A stretch of 12,191 nucleotides of DNA from Planktotalea sp. (GTDB lineage: Bacteria > Pseudomonadota > Alphaproteobacteria > Rhodobacterales > Rhodobacteraceae): assembly GCA_024645145.1 (NCBI GenBank), contig JAHEGL010000209.1, positions 2,942 to 15,132 of the forward strand. The letters are read 5' to 3'. Position numbers and translations under genes: made by a program. The notes beneath the pieces were generated by a model, which saw nothing but the letters and a program-made list of their open reading frames with translations, had not been told where the DNA came from and did no database searches. Below, piece after piece: positions 1 through 7,450 of the stretch. Position 1 is the stretch's first letter. Every line of letters begins with the position of its first letter.

Positions 1-1
1 T

Positions 2-541
2 GCGTTGTTCTTGGTTATGGGGTGCGTTTTACCTTTTGTTTATAGACCCATGGATGCGGTCGATGTGGTCTTGATCGCGTCTTATGCCAGTTTGTTGTTC
101 CTTGCACGCTGGGTGCTGGTGTTGGCCCTGACACACATGAAAGCCTACGTTGCGACGCTCTTGATGAACCTTCAGTTTGTAGTGATGATCATTGTTGGGG
201 CCGTGCTTTTCGCGGAGATGCCAAGCTTGAATTTGATCATCGGCGCAAGCGTGATTATTCTAGCAAGCGCATATCTTTTACTTGAAACCAAAGAAGTTCG
301 TTTACGTGCGCGCCGCGTCGCAACCGCTAGATATCACATGGAGAAGCTGGTTCCGCATCCGCAAGAGCTGCTGGCATTGGGGTTTTCAATTGTGAAGCGC
401 GCCCCGATGAGTTCTTCGGAAAAATCGATCACTGCGTTTTCAAGAAATGGTAACGACATAGCGTCGACCACAACCTTTTCGCCAGATCCCTCAAGCACAA
501 GATCATCGCCCGCAGGGGCATCAAGCCTTATGTCGTATTGA
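2..541 (+). CDS. EamA/DMT-family transporter, 3' part only, with an aberrantly long C-terminus
   Basis: The reading frame is open at the left edge, so the start lies outside the window. What is visible resembles the last three or four membrane helices of the second EamA domain of drug/metabolite transporters: hydrophobic stretches around residues 20-45 and 48-68 and a final helix near 75-92, with the typical glutamate after a helix (LFAEMPSLN) and a short basic end (RLRARR). Such proteins export metabolites across the inner membrane; the substrate cannot be told. After about residue 105 the frame runs on for some 70 residues that are exactly antisense to the iscA-like gene and have no transporter character. 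A TAG at 328-330, one frame off, would end the protein just before the neighbouring gene ends at 334. The true end may therefore be near 330, with a frameshift (natural or from sequencing), or the tail may be genuine. Confidence in the family is moderate because only a fragment is present. Confidence 0.7.
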   Translation, partial: ALFLVMGCVLPFVYRPMDAVDVVLIASYASLLFLARWVLVLALTHMKAYVATLLMNLQFVVMIIVGAVLFAEMPSLNLIIGASVIILASAYLLLETKEVRLRARRVATARYHMEKLVPHPQELLALGFSIVKRAPMSSSEKSITAFSRNGNDIASTTTFSPDPSSTRSSPAGASSLMSY

Positions 542-657
542 AAACCCGAACAGCCGCCACCTTCTATAGCCACGCGCAAGGCTTGGCCTTGCTCGGCGGC
601 ACCGATTTCGGAAAGGCGCTCAAACGCGCGTGCAGTCACTTTTGGGGGCAGGTTCAT
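334..657 (-). CDS. IscA/ErpA/HesB-type iron-sulfur cluster carrier protein
   Basis: A 107-residue A-type carrier, the usual length for the family. It is expected to bind a [2Fe-2S] or [4Fe-4S] cluster and pass it to apo-enzymes in the cytoplasm. The three conserved cysteines are visible: C36 in GGGCSGFQYDI, and C99 and C101 in the C-terminal SCGCGTSF motif. The start at 657 (MNLPPKVTARAF) was chosen because it gives the family's normal N-terminus; the frame is open upstream to an ATG at 708, but those 17 residues are unlike the family. An AGGCGG stretch a few bases upstream could serve as a weak ribosome binding site. A TTGACA hexamer lies at 690-695 on this strand, without a convincing -10 partner. 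The gene is divergent from dgt and convergent with the transporter. Whether it is IscA, ErpA or another paralogue (sometimes annotated erpA or HesB/YadR/YfhF) cannot be decided from sequence alone, so no symbol is given. Confidence 0.9.
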   Translation of the reverse strand: MNLPPKVTARAFERLSEIGAAEQGQALRVAIEGGGCSGFQYDIRLDAPAGDDLVLEGSGEKVVVDAMSLPFLENAVIDFSEELIGARFTIENPNASSSCGCGTSFSM

Positions 658-734
658 TTGTGTTTCCGCCTGTGGGCTTTTTCTGTTGCTGTCAATATAA
701 GCGCGCATGGGACAAGCGGCAAGGACGGGACTTC

Positions 735-1871
735 ATGCGCGCAACATATTCTTGTGATCCAGCGCAAACGCGCGGGCGGCTGGTGGCTGAAGAAGAAAGC
801 GCGCATCGCACGTGCTTTCAACGAGACCGTGACAGGATCATTCATTCAAGTGCCTTTCGGCGGCTGAAACACAAGACGCAGGTGTTCGTCGAACATGAGG
901 GCGATTATTTTCGCACGCGCTTGACGCATTCTATTGAGGTCGCGCAGGTCGCGCGCACGATGGCCGGCGCACTAGGGCTCAACGAAGAGCTGACTGAAGC
1001 CATCGCCCTCGCGCATGATTTGGGGCATACGCCGTTTGGTCATACAGGCGAGGATGCGCTAGATGCACTGATGCAACCCTACGGTGGCTTTGATCATAAC
1101 GCGCAGGCTGTGAAAATTGTGACGGCGTTAGAGCGTCACTACGCTGATTTTGACGGATTGAATCTCACTTGGGAGACGCTTGAAGGGCTGGCCAAACACA
1201 ATGGTCCTGTAGTGGGTGATTTGCCCCATGCTTTGAGCGAGTATATTGCGCGACATGATTTAGAGCTGCACACGCACGCGAGTGCAGAAGCACAGGTAGC
1301 GGCGCTGTCAGATGATATTGCTTATAACAATCATGACCTGCACGACGGTCTTCGTGCAGGTCTGTTCACGCAAGATGACATTTGTGAACTGCCGATTGTA
1401 GGCGCTGCATTTGCGCAGGTTGACGGACTTTACCCTAAGCTTGATCCGACACGGCGCATGCATGAGGCGCTACGCCGTGTGTTTGGTGTCATGGTGTCTG
1501 ATGTGATTGCGACGAGCCGTGCGAACATTGAGCAGAGCGGCGTTCAAACGGCGCAAGATGTGCGCGACCTTGGTGCCACAACTGTGTTGTTTTCCAATGA
1601 TTTGTGGCGCGACATGAAGGTCATTCGCAAGTTTTTGTTCGCCCGCATGTATCGCGCGCCCTCTGTCTTGGACATGCGCACGAGAGTGACCTGTGTGGTC
1701 GAAAATTTGTTTCCCTTGTTCATGCAGCAACCCGATTTGTTGCCCCGCGAATGGCGCGCCGATGTGGAACGGGCCGAAGGAGAGGTGGAGCTTGCACGTA
1801 TTGTTGCAGATTACATTTCGGGCATGACGGATCGATTTGCGCAGCAAGAACACGATCGGCTTTTGGGTTAA
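735..1871 (+). CDS. dgt: Deoxyguanosinetriphosphate triphosphohydrolase-like protein (HD-domain dNTPase)
   Basis: A 378-residue HD-domain phosphohydrolase of the Dgt type, which cleaves dNTPs to the deoxynucleoside and triphosphate and so limits dNTP pools. The N-terminal FQRDRDRIIHSSAFRRLKHK block (residues 28-47) is a signature of this family. The metal-binding HD residues are visible as H65 (TRLTHSIEVAQ), H94-D95 (ALAHDLGHTPFGH) and D194 (LSDDIAYNNHD). The length matches the short alphaproteobacterial form rather than the longer E. coli Dgt (about 500 residues), so substrate preference for dGTP is not certain. The start at 735 was preferred over an in-frame ATG at 630: it gives the family's usual N-terminus, follows an AAGGA-type site at 721-725, and avoids overlap with the divergent iscA-like gene. 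It ends at a TAA that forms the first base of a palindromic element. A promoter in the 658-734 gap is likely but I could not place it. Confidence 0.95.
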   Translation: MRATYSCDPAQTRGRLVAEEESAHRTCFQRDRDRIIHSSAFRRLKHKTQVFVEHEGDYFRTRLTHSIEVAQVARTMAGALGLNEELTEAIALAHDLGHTPFGHTGEDALDALMQPYGGFDHNAQAVKIVTALERHYADFDGLNLTWETLEGLAKHNGPVVGDLPHALSEYIARHDLELHTHASAEAQVAALSDDIAYNNHDLHDGLRAGLFTQDDICELPIVGAAFAQVDGLYPKLDPTRRMHEALRRVFGVMVSDVIATSRANIEQSGVQTAQDVRDLGATTVLFSNDLWRDMKVIRKFLFARMYRAPSVLDMRTRVTCVVENLFPLFMQQPDLLPREWRADVERAEGEVELARIVADYISGMTDRFAQQEHDRLLG

Positions 1872-1912
1872 GGGGTAAGGGGGCCAGCCCCCGTCGCTTG
1901 CGCGACTCCCCT
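1871..1912. repeat. Cloverleaf-like palindromic element after dgt, possible terminator / dispersed Rhodobacterales repeat
   Basis: Seen directly: an outer stem AGGGG (1871-1875) with CCCCT (1908-1912) encloses two adjacent hairpins, GGGGG/CCCCC (1879-1883 with 1888-1892, loop CCAG) and GTCGC/GCGAC (1893-1897 with 1902-1906, loop TTGC). Together they would form a three-way junction. The downstream tail GGAGTTTATTTGGAAAGATG (1913-1932) is moderately T-rich. From memory, similar blocks of a G-run hairpin followed by CCCCGGAG-TATTT and an AAGATGAAG-like tail recur in intergenic regions of Rhodobacterales genomes; this was not checked here. The position immediately at the dgt stop suggests a transcription terminator or mRNA 3'-end stabiliser for dgt, separating it from argS. 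The tail is not a canonical U-run, so the terminator role is an inference. Confidence 0.7.
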
Positions 1913-2010
1913 GGAGTTTATTTGGAAAGATGAAGAGCTTGCTTTGGCTAAAGCGTTGAATGTTGCGCCATGCATGATATGAGCGGTCCAGACCCAATAG
2001 GACCAGTTCG

Positions 2011-3744
2011 ATGAACCTTTTTGATGATATCCGCGCTGCTGTTTTGACCGCTCTTGAGGCGATGCAGAAGGCAGGCGATTTGCCGAGTGATCTTGATTTT
2101 GCGAACGTCGCTGTCGAGCCACCGCGCGATGCCGCGCATGGCGATATGGCAACGAATGCAGCAATGGTTTTGGCAAAACCTGCGAAAATGAAACCGCGCG
2201 ACATTGCGGATGCGCTCGCGGTGCATTTGGTCAGCGATGCGCGGATTGAAAGCGCAGATGTTGCAGGGCCAGGCTTTCTGAACATGCGTTTGTCTGTTTC
2301 GCTTTGGCAGGACGTCTTTGCGGCTGTCTTGGAACAAGGGGATGCCTTTGGCCGTTCTGACATGGGGCAAGGCAAAAAGGTCAATGTGGAATACGTGTCT
2401 GCCAACCCGACGGGTCCTTTGCACGTGGGTCACACGCGGGGCGCGGTGTTTGGGGATGCTTTGGCGAGCCTATTGAATTATGCGGGATATGACGTCACGC
2501 GGGAGTATTACATCAACGATGGTGGCGCGCAGGTCGATGTGCTCGCGCGTTCTGTCTACCTTCGGTATCTCGAAGCGCATGGCCAAGAGGTTGCATTTGA
2601 GGATGGTACTTATCCCGGAGATTATCTGATTCCGGTTGGCGCAGAGCTGAAGTACAAGGTGGGTGACGCCTATGTGGGTAAGCCTGAGAGCGAATGGCTC
2701 TTGGAGGTGCGCGAGTTTTCGACAGAGAAAATGATGGATCTGGTGCGGGCCGATCTTGCATCCCTTGGCATCGAGATGGACCGTTTTTACTCTGAGAAGT
2801 CCCTTTATGGGACGGGCCGGATTGAAGCGGCGATTGACGCGTTGAAAGACAAAGGCTTGATCTACGAAGGCGTGCTTGAGCCACCCAAAGGCAAGAAGCC
2901 TGAGGATTGGGAGCCGCGTGAGCAGACGTTGTTCAAATCGACCGAGCATGGGGATGATGTGGATCGTCCTGTGATGAAGTCTGATGGGGTTTGGACCTAT
3001 TTTGCGCCTGATATCGCATATCATTACGACAAGGTTACACGTGGCTATGACATGTTGATCGATGTCTTTGGTGCGGATCATGGTGGCTATGTGAAGCGGA
3101 TGAAGGCGGCTGTGTCCGCATTGTCCGATGGGCAAGTGCCACTTGATATCAAGCTTATTCAGCTAGTGAAGTTGTTCAAGAATGGCGAGCCGTTCAAGAT
3201 GTCCAAGCGGGCAGGGACATTCGTGACCTTGCGCGATGTTGTGGATCAGGTTGGCTCTGGCGCGACGCGGTTTCACATGCTTACGCGTAAGAACGATGCG
3301 CCGCTGGATTTTGATTTTGACAAAGTGTTGGAGCAATCCAAAGACAACCCTGTTTTCTACGTGCAATATGCGAATGCGCGGGTGAATTCTGTTGTCCGCA
3401 AGGCAAAGGATGCGGGCTTTGATTTAAGCGTCGCCCCCGACTTGAGTGTTTTGAGTCATGAGGTCGAGATAGCCGTTGCTAAGAAGCTTGCGGAATGGCC
3501 CCGTATGGTTGCGCTTGCTGCACGCACGAATGAGCCGCATCGGATTTCCTTCTATCTCTATGATTTAGCTAGTGAATTTCATGCGCTTTACAACCGTGGC
3601 AATGATTTGCCAGAGCTTCGGTTTTTGCAGGATGACTCAGAAGCCACATCTATTTCTAAAATAGCGCTCGCCCGCTCTGTGCAGGTTGTGATTTGTGCCG
3701 GCCTCGGTATCTTGGGTGTCGAACCGGTAGAAGAAATGCGATAA
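2011..3744 (+). CDS. argS: Arginyl-tRNA synthetase
   Basis: A 577-residue class I aminoacyl-tRNA synthetase that attaches arginine to tRNA-Arg using ATP in the cytoplasm; unlike most class I enzymes the family needs the tRNA for amino-acid activation. Domains in order: an N-terminal Arg-specific additive domain (about 1-100, with AAHGDMATNAAM), the catalytic Rossmann core with the HIGH-type motif HVGH at 138-141 preceded by the characteristic VEYVSANPTGPL, a KMSKS-type loop KMSKR at 396-400, and a C-terminal DALR anticodon-binding domain (about 450-577, starting near YVQYANARVNSV). Length is normal for the family. The ATG at 2011 is preceded by AGGA at 1999-2002, a good ribosome binding site. 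The 139-bp gap from dgt contains the palindromic element in its first part, so argS probably has its own promoter in about 1935-2000, which I could not locate with confidence. It is followed after 77 bp by the SPOR gene. Confidence 0.98.
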   Translation: MNLFDDIRAAVLTALEAMQKAGDLPSDLDFANVAVEPPRDAAHGDMATNAAMVLAKPAKMKPRDIADALAVHLVSDARIESADVAGPGFLNMRLSVSLWQDVFAAVLEQGDAFGRSDMGQGKKVNVEYVSANPTGPLHVGHTRGAVFGDALASLLNYAGYDVTREYYINDGGAQVDVLARSVYLRYLEAHGQEVAFEDGTYPGDYLIPVGAELKYKVGDAYVGKPESEWLLEVREFSTEKMMDLVRADLASLGIEMDRFYSEKSLYGTGRIEAAIDALKDKGLIYEGVLEPPKGKKPEDWEPREQTLFKSTEHGDDVDRPVMKSDGVWTYFAPDIAYHYDKVTRGYDMLIDVFGADHGGYVKRMKAAVSALSDGQVPLDIKLIQLVKLFKNGEPFKMSKRAGTFVTLRDVVDQVGSGATRFHMLTRKNDAPLDFDFDKVLEQSKDNPVFYVQYANARVNSVVRKAKDAGFDLSVAPDLSVLSHEVEIAVAKKLAEWPRMVALAARTNEPHRISFYLYDLASEFHALYNRGNDLPELRFLQDDSEATSISKIALARSVQVVICAGLGILGVEPVEEMR

Positions 3745-3821
3745 ACGACATTACTCACGCCGGACTAGAGTAGGCAAAAGATGCGCGCGGCACGGTATCG
3801 CGGCCACGGATGTGAGGCAAA

Positions 3822-4901
3822 ATGGCAGATTTTCCAATGAATGGGCGCGGATACGCGCCCCAAGCGGGATCGTATCAAGCGTATCAAGGCTATCAGCAGC
3901 CTCCTGCTCAACCATCTGCTGCGCAGCCTCAGCCCTCAGGTAATTCTATGCGCGCGGCCGCTGCTTTGACAGGTGCGGGCATTTCGTTGGCTTTGCTCGT
4001 GGGTGTCGGTGCATGGAGCTACCAGCTGATCGCACGGGACTTGGCAGGCGTTCCCGTCGTGCGCGCCGTGCAAGGCGAGATGCGTATTCGTCCAGCGGAT
4101 CCCGGTGGTGCAGAAGCGCAGAACCAAGGGCTATCTGTGAATAATGTTGCAGCGGCTGGCGGAACTGCTGGTCCATCTGATCGCATTGTACTTGCCCCTG
4201 AGCCGATCGATCTTGCAAGCGAAGACACGGCGCTTATCGATCAACTCGCAGCTGCGCAGCCCCGTTTTGCGCCAGACGAAAATGCGACGGATACACTAAC
4301 ATTGACGGCACCTGTTGAAGAGGTGGTCGCTGAGGCTGACCCGAAAATGGCATCTATTGAAGCATTGGCGGCACAAATTGCTGCGGGTGCCACACCATTG
4401 ACCACCCAAGGCCAAGTGCAAAGCGCGCCAGTCGTAACATCCGTTGCGAATGTGCAGCCCGCAGCTGCGCAGACACTTGCTGAACCTGCGCCACTTGTTG
4501 TAAGCCAAGATGCTATTGCAGGCAGTATACCAGGTGTGACGATTTCGTTGCGGCCAAAAGTCCGCCCTGATGGGGTAAGAACTGCTTCGCTTGGCGCTGT
4601 TTGGACGGGCGCGAGTGGCGTAAATGAGATTAACCCTTCTGCCATTCCAGCAGGAACGCGGCTTGTTCAGCTTGGTGCCTATGAAAGCCCAGAGATTGCT
4701 CGCCAAGAATGGTCGCGTTTTTCAGAGCGCTTTGCAGATTATATGGCCGGCAAAGATCGCGTTGTTCAGAAAGCGACAAGCGGCGGACGTACCTTTTATC
4801 GTTTGCGCGCCCATGGATTTAGCGATCTCGCGGATGCACGACGGTTTTGCTCTGCTCTGACTGCACAGAACACTGACTGTATTCCAGTGGTGACACGCTA
4901 A
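3822..4901 (+). CDS. SPOR-domain-containing single-pass membrane protein
   Basis: A 359-residue protein likely anchored in the inner membrane with most of its length in the periplasm. Order of parts: a Gln/Tyr/Pro-rich cytoplasmic N-terminus (about 10-40, SYQAYQGYQQPPAQ), one transmembrane helix (about 45-68), a long low-complexity Ala/Pro/acidic linker (about 75-270), and a C-terminal SPOR domain (about 279-357, starting TRLVQLGAYESPEIA and ending TDCIPVVTR). SPOR domains bind glycan strands lacking stem peptides at the division septum, so a role in cell division or septal wall remodelling is likely, similar in layout to FtsN or DedD but not assignable to either. The start follows GAGG about 5 bases upstream. 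The stop overlaps the nagZ start (TAATG), implying translational coupling with a peptidoglycan-recycling enzyme. The two SPOR-domain cysteines (C343 region and C353 region) could form a disulfide, as in several SPOR proteins. Confidence 0.92.
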   Translation: MADFPMNGRGYAPQAGSYQAYQGYQQPPAQPSAAQPQPSGNSMRAAAALTGAGISLALLVGVGAWSYQLIARDLAGVPVVRAVQGEMRIRPADPGGAEAQNQGLSVNNVAAAGGTAGPSDRIVLAPEPIDLASEDTALIDQLAAAQPRFAPDENATDTLTLTAPVEEVVAEADPKMASIEALAAQIAAGATPLTTQGQVQSAPVVTSVANVQPAAAQTLAEPAPLVVSQDAIAGSIPGVTISLRPKVRPDGVRTASLGAVWTGASGVNEINPSAIPAGTRLVQLGAYESPEIARQEWSRFSERFADYMAGKDRVVQKATSGGRTFYRLRAHGFSDLADARRFCSALTAQNTDCIPVVTR

Positions 4902-5908
4902 TGGCAAACGGGGCAACCATCCTTGGCTGCCTTGGCACGACGCTTAGCGCGTGCGAAATCAGTTTCTTCAAAGAAGCGGATCCTTTCGGCTTTATCCTAT
5001 TTGATCGCAACCTTGAAACGCCGGATCAAATTCGTGCTTTGTGTGACAGCTTGCGCGATGCTGTTGGCCGCGATGCGCCAATCACGATTGATCAAGAGGG
5101 TGGGCGCGTGCAGCGCCTACGTCCTCCGCTTGCGCATCAGTGGCTACCGCCGCTTGATGATGTTGAGCGCTTTGGTAAAAACGCACCGCGCGCAATGTAT
5201 CTACGCTACCGCATTATTGCGGATGAGCTGTTCTCTCTTGGGATCGATTCCAACTGTGCGCCAATGATGGATATTGCCAGCGAAGATACGCATGAATTTC
5301 TCAAAAATAGATGCTATGGCAGTACGTTAGAAGATGTTGTTAAGGTTGGTCAGGCAGTGGCGGGTGGCTTGCTTGATGGCGGTGTCCTACCTGTGTTGAA
5401 ACATATTCCAGGACATGGACGGGCCGTTTCGGACAGCCACCTTGATCTCCCGATTGTTGATACCAACGGTGAGGTCTTGCGTCAGAGCGATTTCGCGGCA
5501 TTTGAAGCTTTGAATGACCTGCCAATGGGCATGACGGCGCACATTACATATACCGCTTTTGATGACCGTCCTGCGACGTTGTCCCCAAAAATGATGGCTG
5601 TCATCCGCGACGATATTGGTTTTGACGGGCTTATCATGACCGATGACATCACCATGAAAGCTTTGACAGGATCGCTGACGGAACTGTCGCGTCTGTCAAT
5701 TGATGCAGGGTGCGATATCGTTTTGCATTGCAATGGTGATATGGCGGAGATGGAAGAAGTTGTCGCCGCATCCGGGGCCATGAGCGATAAGAGCCAAGGC
5801 CGCGCTGATGCAGCACTTGCCTGTCGTCGCACCTCAGATCCTGTTGACATTTCTCATTTGCACGCGCAGCTTGAAGCTCTTGCAAATGAGGCAGGACATG
5901 ACGTCTGA
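4901..5908 (+). CDS. nagZ: Beta-N-acetylhexosaminidase (glycoside hydrolase family 3)
   Basis: A 335-residue cytoplasmic GH3 enzyme that removes N-acetylglucosamine from GlcNAc-anhydroMurNAc peptides during peptidoglycan recycling; in many bacteria its product also signals beta-lactamase induction. Motifs seen: the substrate-binding TIDQEGGRVQRL (residues 62-73), the NagZ signature KHIPGHGRAVSDSH (167-180) with the catalytic D178-H180 dyad, and IMTDDITMKAL (245-255) with the likely nucleophile D248. Length fits single-domain bacterial NagZ. The ATG shares its A with the TAA stop of the SPOR gene (TAATG), and the 3' end overlaps scpA by 11 bases, so the gene is embedded in a coupled operon. 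No signal peptide is visible, consistent with cytoplasmic action. Confidence 0.96.
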   Translation: MANGATILGCLGTTLSACEISFFKEADPFGFILFDRNLETPDQIRALCDSLRDAVGRDAPITIDQEGGRVQRLRPPLAHQWLPPLDDVERFGKNAPRAMYLRYRIIADELFSLGIDSNCAPMMDIASEDTHEFLKNRCYGSTLEDVVKVGQAVAGGLLDGGVLPVLKHIPGHGRAVSDSHLDLPIVDTNGEVLRQSDFAAFEALNDLPMGMTAHITYTAFDDRPATLSPKMMAVIRDDIGFDGLIMTDDITMKALTGSLTELSRLSIDAGCDIVLHCNGDMAEMEEVVAASGAMSDKSQGRADAALACRRTSDPVDISHLHAQLEALANEAGHDV

Positions 5909-6716
5909 CACCACGGACACGACAAATGCGTTTGAGACAATGGGCGAGAGCAAATTGTCTGTTGAAGAGCGCATGGCCGCAGAAGCGCTTATTGTCGATG
6001 TGGATGGATATGAGGGTCCGCTCGATATCCTTTTGTCTCTGTCGCGTACTCAAAAGGTGGATCTGCGCAAAATTTCTGTTCTGCAAATGGCGCAACAATA
6101 TTTGCTATTCGTTGAGCGTGCGAAAGAGCTGCGTTTGGAATTGGCCGCGGACTACCTTGTTATGGCTGCCTGGCTCGCGTTTTTGAAATCGCGTTTGCTT
6201 TTGCCGCCTGATCCGAGTGAAGAGGGCCCCACTGGTGAAGAACTTGCGGCGCATCTTGCGTTCCAGCTGGAACGGTTACAGGCGATGCGAGATGTAGCGG
6301 CTCGGCTCATGGCGCGTGACCGACTGGGGCGCGATTTCTTTGCGCGTGGTATTCCCGAGGTTGTCGAGCGCGTGCGTAAAATAACATATTCCGCGACATT
6401 GCTGGATCTGATGCAAGGCTATGCTCGAATAAGAACCCGAGATGAATTTCGCCCGTTTATGATGGATCGCGATGCGGTCTACACGATGGAGGAAGCGCTT
6501 GGACATATGCGTGGCTTGATCGGGTTCGCAGGAAAGTGGACGGATATTTCATCATATTTGCCGGAAGGGTGGCAAAATGATCCGATAAAGCGCCGCTCTG
6601 CGACGGCGGCAACATTTGCGGCATCCTTGGAGCTTGTGAAAGAGGGCAAAGCAGAGATCCGCCAAAGCGCGATGTTTGAGCCCATAGAATTACGACGGAG
6701 AGAGCAGGGTGAGTGA
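5898..6716 (+). CDS. scpA: Segregation and condensation protein A (kleisin of the Smc-ScpAB complex)
   Basis: A 272-residue kleisin that bridges the heads of Smc and recruits the ScpB dimer to condense and segregate the chromosome. Family hallmarks: DGYEGPLDILLSLSR (36-50) near the N-terminus, the N-terminal helical domain including ADYLVMAAWLAFLKSRLLLP (84-103), an acidic middle segment (EEGPTGEELAAHLAFQLERLQ), and a C-terminal winged-helix region (about 200-265, LELVKEGKAEIRQ). The start at 5898 is chosen because GAGG at about 5888-5891 is well spaced before it and it minimises overlap with nagZ. An in-frame ATG at 5886 would add four residues and cannot be excluded; an earlier in-frame ATG at 5808 is unlikely. 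The N-terminal 30 residues are Thr/Asp-rich and less conserved. It overlaps scpB by 8 bases. Confidence 0.95.
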   Translation: MTSDTTDTTNAFETMGESKLSVEERMAAEALIVDVDGYEGPLDILLSLSRTQKVDLRKISVLQMAQQYLLFVERAKELRLELAADYLVMAAWLAFLKSRLLLPPDPSEEGPTGEELAAHLAFQLERLQAMRDVAARLMARDRLGRDFFARGIPEVVERVRKITYSATLLDLMQGYARIRTRDEFRPFMMDRDAVYTMEEALGHMRGLIGFAGKWTDISSYLPEGWQNDPIKRRSATAATFAASLELVKEGKAEIRQSAMFEPIELRRREQGE

Positions 6717-7377
6717 GCCACACGCCGCGGATGAAGAGACATCCGAGATCGAGCAAAGCCTATTCGAAGCGCCGCCAATGGGCGAACAGGAGCGCATGGT
6801 TGAAGCTGTGCTTTTCGCAAGTGCGGAGCCTGTCACTGTCGCTGAATTGGATGCACGAATGCCCCATGGATGTGACGCTGCGGAGGCATTGGTTCATGTC
6901 AAAAAGCGTTATGAAGGTCGCGGTGTCACGCTGATGAAAACGGGCAACGCCTATGCGATGCGTACCGCAGGTGATCTGAGTTTTCTGATGCAAAAAGAAA
7001 CGGTTGAGACACGCAAACTATCGCGCGCTGCGATCGAAACTTTAGCGATTATCGCTTATCATCAACCTGTGACCAGAGCTGAGATCGAAGAAATTCGCGG
7101 CGTGTCTGTGTCGCGCGGTACAGTGGATCAATTGCTTGAGATGGAATGGATTCGGTTTGGACGTCGCAAGATGACACCTGGACGGCCAGTGACATTCGTC
7201 GTGACGCCTGATTTTCTGGATCAATTCGGCCTTGAGAGCGCGCGTGATTTGCCAGGTCTTAAAGAATTGCGCTCTGCGGGGCTGTTGGAAAACCGCCCAC
7301 CGCCTGACCTCAGCGCAGCCCTTGATGGCGATGAAGACGACGGTGACGAAAATCAGAGCGAGCTTTTTGAAGAGTAA
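6709..7377 (+). CDS. scpB: Segregation and condensation protein B
   Basis: A 222-residue ScpB, which forms a dimer of tandem winged-helix domains and binds the kleisin ScpA within the Smc condensin. The first winged-helix domain begins near ERMVEAVLFASAEPVT (about 28-43); the second contains the highly conserved KLSRAAIETLAIIAYHQPVT (103-122) and RGVSVSRGTVDQLLE, followed by GRRKMTPGRPVTF. The C-terminus is a strongly acidic tail (DGDEDDGDENQSELFEE), common in the family. The start is a GTG at 6709, supported by GGAGAG at 6697-6702 and the 8-base overlap with scpA, typical of coupling. It is the last gene of the dgt-side conserved cluster. In several Rhodobacterales genomes that I recall, twin-arginine translocase genes follow; here a small unknown gene follows instead. 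Confidence 0.95.
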   Translation: MSEPHAADEETSEIEQSLFEAPPMGEQERMVEAVLFASAEPVTVAELDARMPHGCDAAEALVHVKKRYEGRGVTLMKTGNAYAMRTAGDLSFLMQKETVETRKLSRAAIETLAIIAYHQPVTRAEIEEIRGVSVSRGTVDQLLEMEWIRFGRRKMTPGRPVTFVVTPDFLDQFGLESARDLPGLKELRSAGLLENRPPPDLSAALDGDEDDGDENQSELFEE

Positions 7378-7450
7378 TTGGATATATTGCCCTGAAATCT
7401 ACACAATCGAGCACTAAATGCGTCTTTGAGGCATAAACAGGAGCAATCCC

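Noticed and set aside
690..695. Consensus TTGACA on the minus strand before the iscA-like gene
   Set aside because: A perfect -35 hexamer, but no acceptable -10 sequence at 16-18 bases; noted only in the gene entry.
1956..1981. TTGAAT and GATATG as a promoter for argS
   Set aside because: Spacing is only 14 bases and the -10 match is poor, so it was not listed as a feature.
1470..2405. Minus-strand 311-residue ORF across the dgt end and argS start
   Set aside because: It runs antisense through two well-supported genes and the palindromic element, and its translation has no recognisable family features; a shadow of the coding frames opposite.
2470..3135. Minus-strand 221-residue ORF inside argS
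   Set aside because: Entirely antisense to the conserved catalytic core of argS; its His/Arg/Ile-rich composition is typical of an antisense shadow.
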